DNA of 36,697 bases from Lachnospiraceae bacterium (GTDB lineage: Bacteria; Bacillota; Clostridia; Lachnospirales; Lachnospiraceae). Position numbers and translations under genes: made by a program. The stretch spans positions 1 to 36,697 of the forward strand of contig JAJPXQ010000069.1 in the NCBI GenBank assembly GCA_021205385.1. Direction: 5' to 3'. This document shows positions 1 to 8,674 of the stretch, in pieces. A model generated the notes under the pieces. That model made no database searches, was not told where the DNA came from, and saw only the letters and a program-made list of their open reading frames with translations. Positions within the stretch are counted from its first letter, which is position 1; every line of letters begins with the position of its first letter.

Positions 1-36
1 GGCTTCACCCGGCGGTGGGAAATCATTGCGGGATAC

Positions 37-65
37 TTGACGCTGTTCTCAAAATAAATTATAAT
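37..65 (+). promoter_or_regulatory. sigma-A promoter of the yicC operon
   Basis: TTGACG at 37-42 and a perfect TATAAT at 60-65 are separated by 17 bases. Transcription would start near base 72, about 48 bases before the yicC start codon. Bases 1-36 hold nothing I can assign; they may be the tail of an upstream gene or terminator. Confidence 0.8.
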
Positions 66-119
66 ATTTTTTATTATGGCATGAGGTAAGTTTTGTGCCT
101 TATTTGGGGAAGATATAGA

Positions 120-998
120 ATGATAAAGAGTATGACAGGCTTTGGCCGCTGTGAAATATCAGAGGGCGAGCGGAAGATCACAGTGGAGATGAAGTCCGTA
201 AACCACCGTTATCTGGATGTGGCGATCAAGATGCCGAAAAAGCTGAATTTCTTTGAATCGGCGATTCGCATGATCCTGAAGGAGTACATTTCCAGAGGTA
301 AGGTGGATGTTTTTGTTTCCTATGAAGACATGGGAAAGAAAGGCTCTGCGTTGTCCTACAATGCGTCAATTGCCGCGCAGTATATGCAGTATTTCGGACA
401 GATGGGGCAGGAGTTCGGACTGGAAAATGATATCCGTGTTTCCGACCTGGCCCGTTTTCCGGAGGTGCTGACGATTGGCGAGCAGCAGGAGGATGAAGAG
501 GAGATCTGGCATCTGCTGGAACAGGCATTGCGCGGCGCCTGTGAGCGTTTCGTGGAGACACGCGAGCGGGAGGGCGATGCGCTGCGGGCAGATCTGATCG
601 GCAAGCTGGATGAGATGCTTGTTCTCGTGGCGCAGATCGAGGAGCGATCGCCGGATATCGTGCGGGAGTACCGGCAGAAGCTTACAGATAAGGTGGAGGA
701 GCTTCTGGGTGACACGCAGATAGAGGAGAGCCGGATTCTTACAGAGGTAACGCTTTTTGCTGACAAGATCTGTGTCGATGAGGAGATTGTGCGGCTGAGA
801 AGTCACATTGAGTCCATGAAGGCGGCGCTGGAGGCTGGCGGAGAGATCGGCCGCAGGCTGGATTTCATCGCGCAGGAGATGAACCGCGAGGCGAATACGA
901 CACTGTCGAAGGCAAATGATCTGAAGCTTTCCGACTGTGCAATAGATCTGAAGACCGGGATCGAGAAAGTAAGAGAACAGATACAGAACATCGAGTAG
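120..998 (+). CDS. yicC: YicC family endoribonuclease
   Basis: This is a 292-residue YicC/YloC protein, a family shown in E. coli to be an endoribonuclease acting on RNA such as the small RNA RyhB. The N-terminus MIKSMTGFGR is the family signature. The C-terminal DUF1732 part has the conserved LDF..QE.NRE.NT..SK run and ends in REQIQNIE. An upstream in-frame start at 93 exists, but the ATG at 120 is chosen because GGGGA lies 9 bases before it and the family always begins at this MI.SMTG. It is first in an operon with gmk (29-base gap) and rpoZ, a classic Firmicute arrangement, driven by the promoter at 37-65. Confidence 0.93.
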   Translation: MIKSMTGFGRCEISEGERKITVEMKSVNHRYLDVAIKMPKKLNFFESAIRMILKEYISRGKVDVFVSYEDMGKKGSALSYNASIAAQYMQYFGQMGQEFGLENDIRVSDLARFPEVLTIGEQQEDEEEIWHLLEQALRGACERFVETREREGDALRADLIGKLDEMLVLVAQIEERSPDIVREYRQKLTDKVEELLGDTQIEESRILTEVTLFADKICVDEEIVRLRSHIESMKAALEAGGEIGRRLDFIAQEMNREANTTLSKANDLKLSDCAIDLKTGIEKVREQIQNIE

Positions 999-1027
999 AT
1001 ACGGCACACAGGAAGGGCAGACAGAGT

Positions 1028-1660
1028 ATGGACAGAGAAGGGATTTTGATTATTGTTTCCGGTTTCTCAGGAGCGGGCAAGGGGACGATCATGAAGGAAC
1101 TGACTGCCCGCTGCGAGCAGTATGCGCTGTCTGTGTCGGCGACGACCCGCCAGCCGCGCCCCGGCGAGGTGGAGGGCAGGGAGTATTTCTTCCGGACGCG
1201 GGAGCAGTTTGAACAGATGATTGCGAACGACGAGCTCATAGAATACGCCTGTTATGTCAATAATTACTATGGGACGCCGAGGACTTATGTGGAGGAGCAG
1301 CTTGCCAGGGGACGCGATGTGATTCTGGAGATCGAGATCCAGGGCGCGCGCAAGGTGAAAAAGCAATATCCCAATGCGGTGCTTCTCTTTGTCATGACAA
1401 AGGATATCCCGACTCTGATGGAGCGTCTGACCGGACGGGGGACGGAGTCGCCGGAGGTGATTGCAGAACGTCTGCGCAGAGCTGCCGCGGAGGCGGAAGG
1501 GATTGAAGAGTACGATTATCTGATTGTAAACGATGATCTGAAGGTCTGCGTGGAGCAGGTGCACGCGATCATCGAGAGCGAACACGAAAAGGTCGTTCAC
1601 AACAGAGAAAAAATAGCCCGGATACGGGCAGATCTTGAGGAATTGGTGAAAGGAGAATAA
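1028..1660 (+). CDS. gmk: guanylate kinase
   Basis: Converts GMP plus ATP to GDP plus ADP in the cytoplasm, an essential step of guanine nucleotide synthesis. The 210-residue length is normal. The P-loop GFSGAGKGT lies at residues 12-20. The guanylate kinase signature TTRQPRPGEVEGREYFF follows at about residue 40, carrying the GMP-binding Arg and Tyr residues. The lid and C-terminal helices are intact. The gene is preceded by GGAAGGGC and followed two bases later by rpoZ, so translational coupling is likely. Confidence 0.96.
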   Translation: MDREGILIIVSGFSGAGKGTIMKELTARCEQYALSVSATTRQPRPGEVEGREYFFRTREQFEQMIANDELIEYACYVNNYYGTPRTYVEEQLARGRDVILEIEIQGARKVKKQYPNAVLLFVMTKDIPTLMERLTGRGTESPEVIAERLRRAAAEAEGIEEYDYLIVNDDLKVCVEQVHAIIESEHEKVVHNREKIARIRADLEELVKGE

Positions 1661-1662
1661 TT

Positions 1663-1968
1663 ATGTTACATCCGTCTTATTCAGACTTAATGAAAACGAT
1701 CAACGGTGAGAGTGAGGGCGATACGCCGGTGGTGAACAGCCGTTATTCGATCGTCCTGGCTACCGCAAAAAGGGCCAGGCAGCTCGTCGCGGGCGAGGAG
1801 GCCTTCGTGGACAGCCGCGGCAAAAAGCCGCTCTCCGTTGCCGTCGAGGAGATGGAAAAGGGTTTTGTGACAATCGAACCGGAGCGCGCCGAAGAAAGTG
1901 AGGACGTGGTACCGGAGATTGAAGATGCTGCAGATACTGCCGGAGAGGAGACAGAGAAATTATCATAA
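1663..1968 (+). CDS. rpoZ: RNA polymerase omega subunit
   Basis: A 101-residue omega subunit, which assists assembly of the beta-prime subunit into core RNA polymerase. The conserved core is visible: a serine-rich N-terminus beginning MLHPSY, SRYSIV followed by ATAKRARQL (helix 3), then KPLSVAVEEM. After residue 70 the tail is rich in Glu and Asp and not conserved, as is usual in Clostridia. It starts 2 bases after gmk and ends 18 bases before ptsI. The common downstream partners in Firmicutes (coaBC, priA) are absent; PTS genes follow instead. Confidence 0.93.
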   Translation: MLHPSYSDLMKTINGESEGDTPVVNSRYSIVLATAKRARQLVAGEEAFVDSRGKKPLSVAVEEMEKGFVTIEPERAEESEDVVPEIEDAADTAGEETEKLS

Positions 1969-1986
1969 TACGATGGGAGACGTAGC

Positions 1987-3603
1987 ATGATAGTGAAAGA
2001 AGGCAGGAGCGTATTTAAGGGGGTCGCGATCGGCAGGATCTTTGTCTACAGGAGAGTTCAGAAGGCTGTCAGCAGGGAGCAGATTGAAGATACTGCCGCG
2101 GAGCTTCAGCGTTATGAGGCTGCGAAGGGGAAAGCGCTTGAGCAGTTGAAGGGCCTTTATGAAAAGGCACTCAGAGAGATCGGCCAGGAAGAGGCGATGA
2201 TCTTTGACGTCCATCAGATGCTGCTGGACGATCCGGATTTTAATGATTCCGTTCATGACATTATTGAAAATGAGAGGATGAACGCCGAGTATGCGGTCTT
2301 CATGACCTGTGAGCAGCTTGCTGCGACGTTCCTGAACATGGACGATGAATACATGAGAGGACGTGCAGCGGATGTGAAGGATATTTCCGGGCGTGTGATC
2401 TCGATTCTGAACGGCACGCAGATGAGCCCGGAGGCGATGCCGGAGCCAGTCATTATTCTGGCGGAGGATCTGGCACCGAGTGAGACGGTACAGTTCGACA
2501 AGTCCAGACTTCTGTCGATTGTGACGCAGAAGGGCTCTGCAAATTCTCACACGGCAATTCTTGCCAGGACGATGAATATTCCCTCGCTTGTGATGACGGA
2601 TATTGAGCCGGATCTTGCGTATCATGGCAGGAAAGCGATCGTGGACGGCTTCGCGGGACTGATTTACATTGATCCCGACGAGGAGACCATGGCGAAGATG
2701 ATAGAGAAGAAGGGCAGGACTGACGCGCAGCGCGCCCTGCTTCAGGAGATGAAGGGCAAAGAGACCGTCACAAAAGACGGAAAGCATATTCGTCTTTACT
2801 CCAACATCGGCAGTGTACAGGATGTGGACGCCGTTCTGGAAAATGATTCCGAGGGCATTGGGCTGTTTCGCAGCGAATTTCTTTATCTGGGCTGTGACGA
2901 TTACCCGGGGGAAGAGCTGCAGTTTGAGGCTTACAGGACTGTATTGTCCCGTATGGGCGGCAGGAAAGTCATCATCCGCACGCTGGATATCGGTGCGGAC
3001 AAGCAGATTGACTATTTTGATCTGCCGAAGGAGGAAAATCCGGCGCTTGGCTTCCGCGCGATCCGCATTTGCCTGACGCGGGAGGATGTCTTCCGGACGC
3101 AGCTGCGCGCGCTGCTCAGAGCCTCTGTCTACGGTACGCTGGGGATCATGTTTCCGATGATTATTTCCGTGAAGGAGATCATCCGGATCAGGAAGATCGT
3201 GGAAGAGGTGCGGCTCGGACTGGAGAGAGAGAACATTCCGGTGGGCGATTTCGAGCTTGGTATCATGATTGAGACCCCGGCAGCGGCGATTATCAGCGAT
3301 CAGCTGGCGCCGCTTGTGGATTTCTTCAGTATTGGTTCGAACGACCTGACGCAGTACACGCTGGCGATCGACCGGCAGAATCCGTCGTTGGACGCATTCT
3401 TCGATCCGCATCATGAGGCGGTCCTGCGCCTGATTCAGCTGACCTGTGAGAACGCGCACAGACACGGCGCCTGGTGCGGCATCTGCGGCGAGCTTGGCGC
3501 TGACATGGAACTGACGGCAAAATTTATACAGATGGGAATTGATGAGCTTTCCGTATCCCCGGGCTGCACGCTTGAGCTTCGGAAACGTATTCGCGAGTGT
3601 TAG
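1987..3603 (+). CDS. ptsI: phosphoenolpyruvate-protein phosphotransferase (Enzyme I)
   Basis: Enzyme I takes phosphate from PEP onto a histidine and passes it to HPr, the first step of PTS sugar uptake. The protein has 538 residues, slightly shorter than the usual 570. The N-terminal helical HPr-binding domain covers about residues 1-140. The swivelling domain carries the phosphorylated His188 in GSANSHTAILAR, where the usual G-[RK]-T-S-H is GSANSH. The C-terminal TIM barrel contains the IGSNDLTQYT motif and the catalytic Cys500 in GICGELG. It is followed 37 bases later by ptsH. Its place directly behind rpoZ is unusual. The specific sugars cannot be read from this locus because no Enzyme II gene is present. 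Confidence 0.92.
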   Translation: MIVKEGRSVFKGVAIGRIFVYRRVQKAVSREQIEDTAAELQRYEAAKGKALEQLKGLYEKALREIGQEEAMIFDVHQMLLDDPDFNDSVHDIIENERMNAEYAVFMTCEQLAATFLNMDDEYMRGRAADVKDISGRVISILNGTQMSPEAMPEPVIILAEDLAPSETVQFDKSRLLSIVTQKGSANSHTAILARTMNIPSLVMTDIEPDLAYHGRKAIVDGFAGLIYIDPDEETMAKMIEKKGRTDAQRALLQEMKGKETVTKDGKHIRLYSNIGSVQDVDAVLENDSEGIGLFRSEFLYLGCDDYPGEELQFEAYRTVLSRMGGRKVIIRTLDIGADKQIDYFDLPKEENPALGFRAIRICLTREDVFRTQLRALLRASVYGTLGIMFPMIISVKEIIRIRKIVEEVRLGLERENIPVGDFELGIMIETPAAAIISDQLAPLVDFFSIGSNDLTQYTLAIDRQNPSLDAFFDPHHEAVLRLIQLTCENAHRHGAWCGICGELGADMELTAKFIQMGIDELSVSPGCTLELRKRIREC

Positions 3604-3640
3604 GCATTTATTTCAAATCTTTTAAAAGGAGCTGAAAGTA

Positions 3641-3898
3641 ATGAAATCATTTACCTATACTGTACAGGATGAGCTTGGAATTCACGCAAGACCGGCCGGA
3701 CTTCTGGCAAAGACTGCCGGCGCCTACAAGAGCGTTGTCATGATTGACAATGGGACAAAGAAAGCGGACGCGAAGAGACTGATGGCGATCATGAGTATGG
3801 GAGTGAAAAAGGGCACTACGGTTGCGGTCACGGTCGAGGGGGAAGACGAGGATGCCGCGGCGGCAGCGATCGAGGAATTTTTCAGAACAAATTTTTGA
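3641..3898 (+). CDS. ptsH: HPr phosphocarrier protein with Arg at position 46
   Basis: HPr accepts phosphate from Enzyme I on a histidine and hands it to sugar-specific Enzyme II components. The 85-residue protein has the active-site signature GIHARPAG with His15 and Arg17. In low-GC Gram-positives, Ser46 is normally phosphorylated by HPr kinase to drive CcpA-dependent catabolite repression. Aligned by eye to B. subtilis HPr, the segment reads AKRLMAIMSMG, so position 46 is Arg rather than Ser; the later Ser in MSMG matches the conserved non-regulatory Ser52. AAAGGAG precedes the start, and a terminator follows the gene. It could be a PTS carrier uncoupled from catabolite repression, or one of two HPr paralogues. 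Confidence 0.9.
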   Translation: MKSFTYTVQDELGIHARPAGLLAKTAGAYKSVVMIDNGTKKADAKRLMAIMSMGVKKGTTVAVTVEGEDEDAAAAAIEEFFRTNF

Positions 3899-3909
3899 CC
3901 GGAAGGAGG

Positions 3910-3939
3910 GCCGGGGCGGGAAGCTTCCCCGGCTCTTTT
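3910..3939 (+). terminator. intrinsic terminator after ptsH
   Basis: A perfect 7-base-pair stem, GCCGGGG at 3910-3916 and CCCCGGC at 3927-3933, is followed by TCTTTTC. The U-run is short, so termination may be partial. It separates the yicC-ptsH operon from the peptidase gene. Confidence 0.7.
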
Positions 3940-3963
3940 CTATTGATAGCGGAGGTGGAATAA

Positions 3964-6885
3964 GTGGCTAAGATAGAGGAATTGACGGCATATGAGCTGA
4001 TACAGAAAAAGGAGGCACCGGAGATCAATTCAGTGGCGTATCTTCTGCGGCACAAAAAGAGCGGAGCCCGGGTCTTACTTCTGTCCAATGAAGATGAAAA
4101 TAAAGTGTTCAGCATTGCATTTCGTACGCCTCCGTCGGACAGCACGGGCGTGCCGCATATTCTGGAGCATACGGTGCTCTGCGGCTCCCGGGATTTTCCG
4201 GTGAAGGACCCCTTTATTGAGCTTGCGAAGGGCTCGCTCAACACGTTTCTGAATGCGATGACTTATCCGGATAAGACGGTGTTCCCTGTGGCAAGCTGCA
4301 ACGACCAGGATTTCCAGAACCTGATGCATGTTTACCTGGACGCGGTCTTTTACCCCAATATTTATAAAGAAGAAAAAATATTCCGACAGGAGGGGTGGCA
4401 CTATGAGCTGGAGTCGGCGGACGCCGAACTCGAACTCAACGGCGTCGTCTATAATGAGATGAAGGGAGCCTTCTCTTCTGTGGAAGATCAGCTGGAGCGG
4501 GAGATCATGTCGTCCCTTTATCCGGATACACCCTATTTCCATGAGTCTGGCGGGCATCCGGATCATATCCCGGAGCTGAGCTGGGACGCCTTTCTTGATT
4601 TCCATCGGAAATATTACCATCCCTCGAACAGCTATCTCTATCTTTACGGGAACATGGATATGGTGGAGAAGCTTGCGTGGATCGACGAGAACTACCTGTC
4701 CCACTATGAGTACAGGGAGGTTGACTCCGGGATCGCGTTGCAGAAGCCTTTTGCCGCGCCGTTGGAGAAATCGGTTCCCTACTCCATTCCGGAGGAGGAA
4801 TCGCCGGATGGCAAGGCTTACTTAAGCTACAGTGTATCAGCTGGCTCTTCCCTCGATGCGGAGAGCTATATTGCCTTCGAAGTGCTGGACTATGCGCTTC
4901 TGTCCGCGCCCGGCGCGCCGCTGAAGCAGGCGCTGCTCGACGCGGGGATAGGGAAGGATGTCTTCGGTCAGTACGACAATGGAACTGCGCAGCTCAGCTT
5001 TTCAGTGATCGCGAAACATGCGGACGCTTCACAGAAGGAACAGTTTGTGGAAGTGATCCGGAAGACGCTTTCGGACATTGTGGAGAATGGCTTTGACAGG
5101 AAGTCCCTCGAGGCCGGCATCAATTACTATGAATTCCGCTATCGTGAGGCGGATTTTGGCAGCTATCCGAAGGGCCTGATGTATGGCCTTCAGGTGCTGG
5201 ACAGCTGGATTTACGATGAGGATCAGCCTTTCCTGCACCTGCTCGAACTGGACAGTTTTGCAAAGCTTAAAAGACGTCTGAACGGGCGGTATTTTGAAGA
5301 GCTGGTTAAAACCTGGCTTCTGGACAATCCGCATACCGTAATCCTGACGCTGCAGCCAGAGCCGGGGCTCGAGGCGAAGGAGGCCGCCCGGCTGAGGGAG
5401 AAGCTGAGAATTTATAAGGATAGCCTGAGCGAAGCAGAACGCGAGGCGCTCGTGAAGGAAACGCATGAGCTGAAAGCCTGGCAGGATGAGGAGGACGCGC
5501 CGGAGGAGCTTGCGAAGATTCCGCTGCTCACACGGCAGGACATCCGCAGGGAGGCAAGGCCCTACGTGAACCGGGAGCTTCAGGTGGACGGTTTTACGGT
5601 GCTGCATCAGGACATTTTCACGGCGGGTATCAGCTATATTGACCTTTTGTTCGATGCGACGAAGCTTCCGGACGAGCTGTTACCATATCTTGGCCTTCTG
5701 AAGTATGTAATCGGCTATGTGGATACTGCGAATTACAGTTATCGGGAGTTATACAATGAGATCAACTGCCATACAGGCGGGATCTCCTACATGACGAACC
5801 TCTATACAGACCGGCATGCGTCCGGAAAATACCGGCTCATGTATGAGATACGCACGCGCGTGCTCGTCGAAAATACGGATTTCGCCTTTGCGATGATCCG
5901 GGAGATTGTGAAGAGCTCGAAGCTGGATGATTATAAACGTCTGCGGGAGATCCTCGCGGAGGTGAAGTCCCAGACTTATATGGGTCTGGTGTCGGGAGGA
6001 CACTCTGCCGCGGCGCTGCGTGCACGCTCGAAGTTTTCTGCCGCCGCACGTATCAGTGAGCAGCTGTCAGGCATCAGTTTTTATCAGTTTGTGGAAGCGC
6101 TGGACCGTGATTTTGAAAAGCGTAAGGAGGAGCTCGGGGAAAAACTGCGTCTTGTAGCAGATTTTGTGCTGAGACCGGAGAATCTTATCCTCAGCTGTAC
6201 GTCGCGCGAAGATGGACTGGAAGCAGTGAAAAAGGAAATTCCGGCGCTTCGGGGAGCGCTCACGCGGGAGCCGGTCGCACTGCCGCAGAAGGAGCCGGGA
6301 GAGGTGGGAACTCCGGCACTGCGCGAGGGCGTCATGATTCCGTCGACGGTTCAGTATGTGGCGCGCGCAGGGCGCATCAGCCGCTATACAGGCGCATATC
6401 ATGTTCTGAGAGTGATTCTGAGTTATGAATATCTGTGGAATCAGGTACGGGTGAAAGGCGGCGCGTATGGCTGTATGAGCGGGTTCAGTGTTCACGGCGA
6501 TGCGTTCCTTGTCTCCTACCGCGATCCGAACCTGCGAAAGACAAACGAAGTCTTCGAAGGGACGGCGGATTATGTCGCGCAGTTTGACGCGGATGAGCGT
6601 GAGATGACGAAATATATTATCGGAACGTTCAGCGAGCTGGATACTCCTTTGACGCCGCGCGCTGCGGGCAGCCGTTCCATGACGGCATGGCTCACGCACA
6701 CGACGTACGAGGATGCACAGAGAACGCGTGACGAGGCGCTGGATGCGCAGCCTGCGGATATCCGCGCGCTGGCGGAAGGAATCCGTCAGCTGCTGGCGGA
6801 GGAAAGCCTTTGCGTGGTAGGAAACGCGGAGCGCATTGAGAAGGATAAGGATCTGTTTGACGCTGTTTTCAGTGTCAACGCATAG
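3964..6885 (+). CDS. insulinase-type M16C metallopeptidase
   Basis: A 973-residue member of the M16C (presequence protease-like) family, cytoplasmic zinc peptidases that degrade oligopeptides. The inverted zinc motif HILEH sits at residues 65-69, with the Glu base at 68. The further glutamate ligand lies in the NGVVYNEMKGAFSS segment. The protein shows the two-halved M16C structure with a charged hinge around residues 475-520 and a degenerate C-terminal half containing RVKGGAYG. The start is GTG, chosen because GGAGGTGG lies 4-10 bases upstream. It has no signal peptide or membrane segment. The next gene, era, starts 10 bases after its stop. The physiological substrate is unknown. Confidence 0.9.
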   Translation: MAKIEELTAYELIQKKEAPEINSVAYLLRHKKSGARVLLLSNEDENKVFSIAFRTPPSDSTGVPHILEHTVLCGSRDFPVKDPFIELAKGSLNTFLNAMTYPDKTVFPVASCNDQDFQNLMHVYLDAVFYPNIYKEEKIFRQEGWHYELESADAELELNGVVYNEMKGAFSSVEDQLEREIMSSLYPDTPYFHESGGHPDHIPELSWDAFLDFHRKYYHPSNSYLYLYGNMDMVEKLAWIDENYLSHYEYREVDSGIALQKPFAAPLEKSVPYSIPEEESPDGKAYLSYSVSAGSSLDAESYIAFEVLDYALLSAPGAPLKQALLDAGIGKDVFGQYDNGTAQLSFSVIAKHADASQKEQFVEVIRKTLSDIVENGFDRKSLEAGINYYEFRYREADFGSYPKGLMYGLQVLDSWIYDEDQPFLHLLELDSFAKLKRRLNGRYFEELVKTWLLDNPHTVILTLQPEPGLEAKEAARLREKLRIYKDSLSEAEREALVKETHELKAWQDEEDAPEELAKIPLLTRQDIRREARPYVNRELQVDGFTVLHQDIFTAGISYIDLLFDATKLPDELLPYLGLLKYVIGYVDTANYSYRELYNEINCHTGGISYMTNLYTDRHASGKYRLMYEIRTRVLVENTDFAFAMIREIVKSSKLDDYKRLREILAEVKSQTYMGLVSGGHSAAALRARSKFSAAARISEQLSGISFYQFVEALDRDFEKRKEELGEKLRLVADFVLRPENLILSCTSREDGLEAVKKEIPALRGALTREPVALPQKEPGEVGTPALREGVMIPSTVQYVARAGRISRYTGAYHVLRVILSYEYLWNQVRVKGGAYGCMSGFSVHGDAFLVSYRDPNLRKTNEVFEGTADYVAQFDADEREMTKYIIGTFSELDTPLTPRAAGSRSMTAWLTHTTYEDAQRTRDEALDAQPADIRALAEGIRQLLAEESLCVVGNAERIEKDKDLFDAVFSVNA

Positions 6886-6895
6886 AGGACAGAGG

Positions 6896-7801
6896 ATGGA
6901 AGGACAGAAGAAAACAGGTTTTGCCGCACTGATCGGCAGGCCAAACGTGGGAAAATCGACGCTTATGAACCGGCTGATCGGCCAGAAGATCGCGATCACG
7001 TCTCATAAGCCGCAGACAACGAGAAACCGGATTCAGACAGTGTATACCTGCGAGCAGGGACAGATTGTCTTTCTCGATACGCCGGGCATTCACCAGGCAA
7101 AGAATAAGCTCGGGGAATATATGGTCGGCGTTGCAGAACGCGCATTGAAAGAGTCGGACGTGGTACTCTGGCTCGTCGAGCCGAACAGTCATATCGGCGC
7201 AGGAGAGCAGCGCATTGCAGAGCGGCTGGCGAAAGGAAAGGTTCCGGTCGTGCTCGTCATCAACAAGGTCGACCAGATAAAAAAAGACGAGGTGCTGGGC
7301 TTTATCGACGTCTGGAGGAAAGTTCTGGACTTTGCGGATATTGTACCGGTGTCGGCGCTGAAGGGGACGAATACGGATACGCTGATCGAAGTGATTTTCC
7401 AATATCTTCCCTATGGGCCGATGTTCTATGATGAAGATACAGTGACAGATCAGCCCCTGCGGCAGATCGCGGCGGAGCTTGTACGCGAGAAAGCGCTGCA
7501 GCTTCTGAGCGAGGAGATTCCGCACGGCATTGCGGTGCAGATCGATAAGATGCAGCCGCGTCCGGACGGACGGATCTGGGACGTTGAGGCGACGATCGTC
7601 TGTGAGAAGGCGTCTCACAAGGGGATTATCATCGGAAAGGGCGGCGCCATGCTGAAGAAAATCGGCTCCGCGGCGCGCTTTGAGATCGAGCGTCAGCTTG
7701 GAGCGAAGGTAAACCTGAAGCTCTGGGTGAAGGTAAAGAAGGACTGGAGAGACTCCGACTTCCTGATGAAAAATTTTGGATATGACCGAAAAGAAGTATA
7801 G
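6896..7801 (+). CDS. era: GTPase Era
   Basis: Era is a GTPase that binds 16S rRNA near its 3' end and takes part in 30S subunit maturation. The 301-residue protein contains G1 GRPNVGKST, the switch TTRNRIQT, G3 DTPGIH, G4 NKVD and G5 SALKG. A C-terminal KH domain has IIIGKGGAMLKKIG. An in-frame start 60 bases upstream lies inside the peptidase gene; the ATG at 6896 follows AGAGGACAGAGG and matches the family's N-terminus. The following yqzL-like gene and recO are the usual Firmicute neighbours. Confidence 0.96.
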   Translation: MEGQKKTGFAALIGRPNVGKSTLMNRLIGQKIAITSHKPQTTRNRIQTVYTCEQGQIVFLDTPGIHQAKNKLGEYMVGVAERALKESDVVLWLVEPNSHIGAGEQRIAERLAKGKVPVVLVINKVDQIKKDEVLGFIDVWRKVLDFADIVPVSALKGTNTDTLIEVIFQYLPYGPMFYDEDTVTDQPLRQIAAELVREKALQLLSEEIPHGIAVQIDKMQPRPDGRIWDVEATIVCEKASHKGIIIGKGGAMLKKIGSAARFEIERQLGAKVNLKLWVKVKKDWRDSDFLMKNFGYDRKEV

Positions 7802-7865
7802 AGGCCGCCCGCTTCGGAAATTCTAAGAACGCACGGAATGAGGAAGCGAAAGGAAGCGGCGGAAG

Positions 7866-8027
7866 ATGGATCATTGGAGTCAGTTTGTGAATACCGGAGA
7901 TGTGAGGGAGTATCTGGCTTACCGGGAGCAGACAGATCGGAAGGAAGAGACGGGAGAGAAAAATGAGCGGCGAGAGCTTTACGGTAACGGGAATTGTGTT
8001 GTCCGTAAGACCGGCGGGAGACTATGA
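7866..8027 (+). CDS. YqzL-like small protein overlapping recO
   Basis: A 53-codon frame too short for most gene callers. Its first 21 residues, MDHWSQFVNTGDVREYLAYRE, read like B. subtilis YqzL (tryptophan or phenylalanine near the start, then F..TG....YL..[KR]E), which also sits just upstream of recO. AAGGAAG precedes the ATG. After residue 33 the frame overlaps the start of recO in another phase, so the tail may not be conserved; YqzL itself is only about 47 residues. The function of YqzL is unknown. The call rests on position plus a short match. Confidence 0.55.
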   Translation: MDHWSQFVNTGDVREYLAYREQTDRKEETGEKNERRELYGNGNCVVRKTGGRL

Positions 8028-8625
8028 CCGGCTGGTTGTGCTTCTGACGAAGGAGCAGGGGAAGCTTCGCGCTTTCGCAAGGGGCGCGCGCAGGCCGAAC
8101 AGCCAGCTGCTGGCGCCGACCAATGTGTTTGCGTTCGGACAGTTTCAGCTTCGGGAAGGACGTACGGCCTGCAGCATCGTGCAGGCATCCATATCGAACT
8201 ACTTCAGCGAGCTGATGACGGATTTTGAGGGTTCCTGTTACGGGCAGTACTTTCTGGAGTTTGCGGATTATTACACCCGTGAAAATGCAGACGCGGAAGA
8301 TTATCTTCGTCTCGTCTATCAGTCCCTGCGGGCACTGTCGGTCCCTTCCCTGCCAAGGCCGCTTGCGCGCTACATATTTGAGCTGAAGGCGATGGTTTTC
8401 AGCGGGGAGTGCCCGCAGTCGCCGGATGTCTTTGAATCCTGGAATCTTGACGCATCCACCCGCTATGCGTTTCAGTATGTGGTCGCCTCGCCGGTGGAGA
8501 AGCTTTACACCTTTACGCTCAGCGAGCCGGTGTGTGCGGAATTCGCCCGCGTTGTGACCTGGCTGCGCGAACACTATGTGGAACATCACTTTAAATCGCT
8601 GGAAATACTTGAAACTTGTCTTTAA
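7963..8625 (+). CDS. recO: DNA repair protein RecO
   Basis: RecO anneals SSB-coated single strands and, with RecR, loads RecA in the RecFOR pathway. The 220-residue protein has the N-terminal OB-fold with TGIVLSVRPAGDYDRLVVLLTKE and GKLRAFARGARRP, then a helical C-terminal domain ending in HHFKSLEILE. It is somewhat short for the family (about 240-250) and I see no CxxC zinc pair in the C-terminal domain. GGGAGAG lies a few bases before the ATG. Its start lies inside the YqzL-like frame. Confidence 0.9.
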   Translation: MSGESFTVTGIVLSVRPAGDYDRLVVLLTKEQGKLRAFARGARRPNSQLLAPTNVFAFGQFQLREGRTACSIVQASISNYFSELMTDFEGSCYGQYFLEFADYYTRENADAEDYLRLVYQSLRALSVPSLPRPLARYIFELKAMVFSGECPQSPDVFESWNLDASTRYAFQYVVASPVEKLYTFTLSEPVCAEFARVVTWLREHYVEHHFKSLEILETCL

Positions 8626-8637
8626 AACGGGTATACT
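8609..8637 (+). promoter_or_regulatory. promoter for the lipoprotein gene
   Basis: TTGAAA at 8609-8614 and TATACT at 8632-8637 are spaced by exactly 17 bases. The promoter overlaps the 3' end of recO and would start transcription about 30 bases before the lipoprotein start codon, giving that gene expression independent of the era-recO run. Confidence 0.65.
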
Positions 8638-8674
8638 TTGAAAGAGTCCGTGCGGACTTCGAGGAGGAGAGTGC

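Noticed and set aside
1963..3465. A 500-codon minus-strand open frame across ptsI
   Set aside because: Same cause as the ppdK shadow; rich in Arg, Leu and His with no domain, lying opposite a clear Enzyme I gene.
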